DNA of 8,219 nucleotides from CAYWOS01 sp964459985. GTDB taxonomy: Bacteria; Bacillota; Clostridia; Christensenellales; Aristaeellaceae. The notes below the pieces were generated by a model that was given only the letters and a program-made list of their open reading frames with translations, did not search any database and was not told the origin of the DNA. The stretch covers positions 1 through 8,219 of the forward strand of contig CAYWOS010000068.1 in NCBI GenBank assembly GCA_964459985.1, read 5' to 3'. Shown one piece after another: positions 5,250 to 8,219 of the stretch. Positions within the stretch are counted from its first letter, which is position 1, and every line of letters starts with the position of its first letter. The translations under genes were made by a program, and so were the position numbers.

Positions 5250-6704
5250 GTGAAGAAACTGCGCGCGGGATTCAGGTTCGACCTGTTCGACAAGAACGGG
5301 CTGAACGCCGATACCATCAAAAGCCTGCAGCTGTTGATCATTGGCGTCATGGGCGGCGTGATCTGGTCCAATATTACGAACGGCGTGGCGATGACGGGAT
5401 ACCTCAAGGATCTTCAGGCGTCGGATTTCCTGTACGGCGCCGTGTTTTCGCTGTCGCCGATCGCCAACGCCTTCCAGTTTTACGCTTCCTACCGCATGGA
5501 GCGCACGCTCAAGCGCAGGCGCATGTTTCTGGTGTCCGGCTTTATCCAGCGCATCATCTGGCTGCCCTTCGCCTTCCTTCCTTTCCTGCTGCCGATGAGC
5601 CAGCAGCAGCTCCGCCTCGCCGCCGCCGTGCTGTGCATCGCGGTCTCGGCGGGCGCAGCGCCCTTTATGAACGTATCCTTCTATTCGCTGTGCGCCGACA
5701 TCGTGCCCATGCGTATTCGCGGCCGGTACTTCGCCACGCGCAGCAGGATATCGACGCTCGTGGGCATGACGGTGGGGCTGCTCGTGGGACTGCTGCTTGA
5801 CGCCATTCCCGGCTTCGCGGGCTATTGCGTGGTGTTCTGCATCGCCGCCGTGGCGGGCACGCTCGACGTCGTATGCTTCCTTTTCATGCCGATGCCGCCC
5901 ATGCGCAAAACGCCTGAGAAAACGAGCATGTTCAAAATGCTCCGCCATGTCGTGAGCGACCGCGACTACATGCCGCTCGTCTTGAGCATGACGGTGTGGA
6001 ATTTCACCGTCCAGAGCGCGTCGCCGTATTTCAACGTCTATATGCGCGATTTCCTCGGCTTTTCCAACATGACCATCATGCTGATCAGCCAGATCGCCAG
6101 CAATCTGTTCCTGATCCTGTTCGTCAAAAAATGGGGACGCGCGATGGACGCCTACGGCAACAAGGCGGTTTTATGCGTCGCGGCGTTCATGACCTCCTTC
6201 GTGCCGCTCATATCCGTTTTCCCGGGGCGCAGCGCGCTCGTTTGCCTGCTGATTGGCAACTGCTTGAGCGGCGCGACCTACTGCGCCATTGATTTGAGCG
6301 CGCAGAACCTCTTCATGGGGCAGGCGCGCGAGGACAACAAATCCATGTATTTCGCCGTGTATTTCCTGTTCACGCAGCTCTTCGGGCTGGCGCTGGGCTC
6401 GACGTGCGGCGGTTTTCTGCTGGACAACGTGTTCGCGCCGCTCGAAGGGCTGAACTGGACGGTGCTCGGCGCGCCGATGTCGCGCTACAATTATCTGTTC
6501 CTTTTCTCCTTCGTGCTGCGCATGGGCACGGTGTTTTTCCTGCTGACGCGCGTGCGCGAAAAGGAGGGACAGCCGCCCTCGACGCTCGCGCGGCGCATTC
6601 TGTCCACGGGGCCTCACACCCTCAATCTGCTTCATATCCATATGCTGCGCCGCCGCGCGTACCGCGAGGACGCATCGGACCGCGAGCGGGACGGCGAGGG
6701 TTGA
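5250..6704 (+). CDS. Major facilitator superfamily transporter, substrate unknown
   Basis: 484 residues with about 12 hydrophobic helices; the first spans about 25-48 and the last about 412-433. The TM2-TM3 loop YRMERTLKRRR (81-91) is a basic, degenerate form of the MFS motif A. A second conserved-looking loop, DIVPMRIRGRYFATRSR at 150-166 between TM4 and TM5, resembles the RGR-F--R loop of many MFS_1 proteins. The central cytoplasmic loop lies about 214-238. After the last helix comes a basic, hydrophilic tail of about 50 residues (435-484). Start is GTG. The gene stands alone, divergent from the ATPase and followed after 142 bp by the EAL gene, which has its own promoter-like sequence. Neither sequence nor context identifies a substrate. 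Confidence 0.85.
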   Translation: MKKLRAGFRFDLFDKNGLNADTIKSLQLLIIGVMGGVIWSNITNGVAMTGYLKDLQASDFLYGAVFSLSPIANAFQFYASYRMERTLKRRRMFLVSGFIQRIIWLPFAFLPFLLPMSQQQLRLAAAVLCIAVSAGAAPFMNVSFYSLCADIVPMRIRGRYFATRSRISTLVGMTVGLLVGLLLDAIPGFAGYCVVFCIAAVAGTLDVVCFLFMPMPPMRKTPEKTSMFKMLRHVVSDRDYMPLVLSMTVWNFTVQSASPYFNVYMRDFLGFSNMTIMLISQIASNLFLILFVKKWGRAMDAYGNKAVLCVAAFMTSFVPLISVFPGRSALVCLLIGNCLSGATYCAIDLSAQNLFMGQAREDNKSMYFAVYFLFTQLFGLALGSTCGGFLLDNVFAPLEGLNWTVLGAPMSRYNYLFLFSFVLRMGTVFFLLTRVREKEGQPPSTLARRILSTGPHTLNLLHIHMLRRRAYREDASDRERDGEG

Positions 6705-6748
6705 CGGGCGCCGCGCAGGGCTGCGATTGATTTGTCATATGAAAATGT

Positions 6749-6777
6749 TTGCATAATTCGACAAAAAATGGTATCAT
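6749..6777 (+). promoter_or_regulatory. Promoter of the EAL-domain gene
   Basis: TTGCAT (6749-6754), a 17-bp spacer, and TATCAT (6772-6777) preceded by TGG, an extended -10. Transcription would start near 6784, leaving a leader of about 63 bases with no recognised riboswitch. A site AAAGAGG at 6833-6839 lies seven bases before the ATG at 6847. Confidence 0.6.
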
Positions 6778-6846
6778 TGTCGCGATGTAATCAATATGCG
6801 TCGTCTTCCGGTCCGATCCCCCTTCCGAAACGAAAGAGGCGGTACG

Positions 6847-8219
6847 ATGAAGTACGTTCTGGACTACGATATTTGCGCGCTGGTCGTTGTGTTTTCGATC
6901 GCGCTTCATTTCTTCACCAACCGCCGGTTTCCCAACCTGCAAAACCGGCTGTTCGGTATCGCGCTCATCGCCGCCTTCTTTGATATCCTGCTCGATATCG
7001 CCGGATCGGTCACCATCGTGCGCGCGACGACGCTCCCCGCGTGGGTCAATTATGCCGTCAACACGGTTTTTTACTCCATTCAGCTGCTCTTCATCGTGCT
7101 GATGTTCCTCTACGCCGCCGTCATCACGCGGCGGTATCGGCGGCGTGCGGGCTTCTTCGTGCCTTTCCTGTCGCCCGTGCTGTTTTTGTTCGTTCTGCTC
7201 GTCGTCAATCTGTTCGTGCCGATCATGTTTGCCGTCGATCCGGTCGAGGGCTATGTGCACCTGCCGGCGTTCACGCTGCTCTATATCGCGCTGTTCGTTT
7301 ATATGGCGGCGACGGCGGCGCTGCTCCTTGCCTCGCGCGCACGTCTTTCGCGCCCCGAGTTCTATACCATGCTGATCTGCCTGATCCTGTGCGGGGGCGC
7401 GTCGCTGTATCAGGTGTTCAACGAGCGGTACCTCCTCACCGGTATGGCGATCACGGTCTTCATGCTGATGATGTATCTGGTCAGCCAGAAGCCGGGCAAC
7501 ATGCTCGATTCCATCTCGCAGATGTTAAACCGCAACGCGCTTGTCCTGTTCCTGCGCGATATCATCGCCGAGCGCCGCGCGTACAGCGTCGTGCATGTCC
7601 GCATCGACAATATCAGCCGCATCGACCGCATGATCGGCTATCTTTCGGGCGACCGCATCGTGCACGATCTGGGCGAGTACTTCAATCACAGGCTTGACGG
7701 CGGCTGGGGCTTCCGCCTGTCGGGATCGCAGTTCCTGATCGTATGCCGGAGCCGGGATAACTACGAGCGCGTGTTCGCCGCCGTCACGCGGCGCTTTGAC
7801 GAACCGTGGTTCGTCCGGGAGGCGGGCGTCGGGCTGTCGGCGACCATCTGCGGCATTCCCGATACGCAGCAGATCGAATCGGTCGAGGAAATGATCGAGC
7901 TGCTGGAAACCATCGTGCGCGTCGTGCCTTCCGCTTCGCGCACGACGGTCGATCTGCGCATGATCGATTCGCTCAAGCGTCAGGCGATGATCGAGGCGGC
8001 GCTGATCGAATCGCTCGACAACGGCACGGGCTTTGAAATCCATTATCAGCCGATCATGGAGCGCGTCAGCGGGCGCTACACCATGGCGGAGGCGCTGCTG
8101 CGCCTGAAATACGACGGGCACATGATCTCGCCGGGCGAGTTCATCCCCATTGCCGAGCGCTGCGGGCTGATCCTGCGCGTCGACGAAATGGTGATGCGCA
8201 AGGTGTGCGCTTTCCTGCG
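6847..8219 (+). CDS. Membrane-bound c-di-GMP phosphodiesterase with degenerate GGDEF and EAL domains, 3' partial
   Basis: 457 residues are visible; the gene runs off the right edge. About seven hydrophobic helices fill residues 7-213 (roughly 8-24, 34-55, 68-93, 103-128, 140-163, 173-190, 196-213), a probable sensory membrane domain. A GGDEF-like domain follows (about 228-368): YSVVHVRIDNISRIDRMIG at 246-264 and GDRIVHDLG at 268-276 fit the fold, but the active-site loop reads SGSQF at 292-296 in place of GGDEF, so diguanylate cyclase activity should be lost. The EAL domain starts near 395 with YQPI (400-403) and EALLRL (415-420), keeping the catalytic-motif glutamate E415, then SPGEFIPIAERCGLI. 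The likely role is hydrolysis of c-di-GMP at the membrane. The remaining metal-binding residues lie beyond the window, so activity is not proven. Confidence 0.9.
   Translation, partial: MKYVLDYDICALVVVFSIALHFFTNRRFPNLQNRLFGIALIAAFFDILLDIAGSVTIVRATTLPAWVNYAVNTVFYSIQLLFIVLMFLYAAVITRRYRRRAGFFVPFLSPVLFLFVLLVVNLFVPIMFAVDPVEGYVHLPAFTLLYIALFVYMAATAALLLASRARLSRPEFYTMLICLILCGGASLYQVFNERYLLTGMAITVFMLMMYLVSQKPGNMLDSISQMLNRNALVLFLRDIIAERRAYSVVHVRIDNISRIDRMIGYLSGDRIVHDLGEYFNHRLDGGWGFRLSGSQFLIVCRSRDNYERVFAAVTRRFDEPWFVREAGVGLSATICGIPDTQQIESVEEMIELLETIVRVVPSASRTTVDLRMIDSLKRQAMIEAALIESLDNGTGFEIHYQPIMERVSGRYTMAEALLRLKYDGHMISPGEFIPIAERCGLILRVDEMVMRKVCAFL

Noticed and set aside
6705..6748. Intrinsic terminator after the MFS gene
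   Set aside because: Only a five-bp CGCAG/CTGCG hairpin with a two-base loop and no T-run is visible, too weak to call.
6784..6846. Riboswitch (for example c-di-GMP responsive) in the leader of the EAL gene
   Set aside because: The leader is only about 63 bases and shows no conserved aptamer-like helices.
1..8219. CRISPR array, tRNA, rRNA, insertion sequence or phage genes
   Set aside because: No spaced direct repeats, tRNA cloverleaf, rRNA sequence, transposase or phage-type protein was seen on either strand.

Overview
The window looks like chromosomal DNA from a GC-rich, low-copy-repeat Bacillota (Clostridia-type) bacterium. The basis is a perfect CIRCE operator (HrcA type) before groES-groEL, strong AGGAGG-type ribosome binding sites, sigma-A-like promoters, and family-typical GroES, MutY and P2A-ATPase sequences; the high GC and codon bias (GCG, GGC, CGC) suggest an Oscillospiraceae- or Christensenellales-like lineage. 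That placement is inference, as no rRNA or other marker gene is present.

Layout. Positions 1-563 hold the start of the heat-shock operon on the minus strand: promoter, CIRCE, complete groES and the first 52 codons of groEL. Diverging from it is a plus-strand gene (753-2261) with its own promoter, encoding an adenine DNA glycosylase MutY joined in frame to a C-terminal GNAT acetyltransferase domain. That gene ends in a (ACGGGG)6 hexanucleotide repeat and a perfect 13-bp-arm palindrome that contains the stop codon. Converging on it is a full-length P2A-type (SERCA/PMR1-like) calcium ATPase on the minus strand (2346-4955). A divergent 294-bp control region, rich in inverted repeats, separates the ATPase from a plus-strand MFS transporter (5250-6704). 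The last gene (6847 to the window edge) encodes a membrane protein with about seven N-terminal helices, a degenerate GGDEF domain and an EAL domain with intact core motif: a likely c-di-GMP phosphodiesterase, cut off at the window end.

Functionally these are mostly independent single-gene units: protein folding, oxidative DNA repair, calcium or cation export, an unassigned transporter, and c-di-GMP signalling. Nothing here forms an obvious new multi-gene system. The most interesting items are the MutY-GNAT fusion, its G-quadruplex-like repeat plus palindrome tail, the nested inverted repeats upstream of the ATPase, and the EAL protein with an SGSQF replacement of GGDEF.
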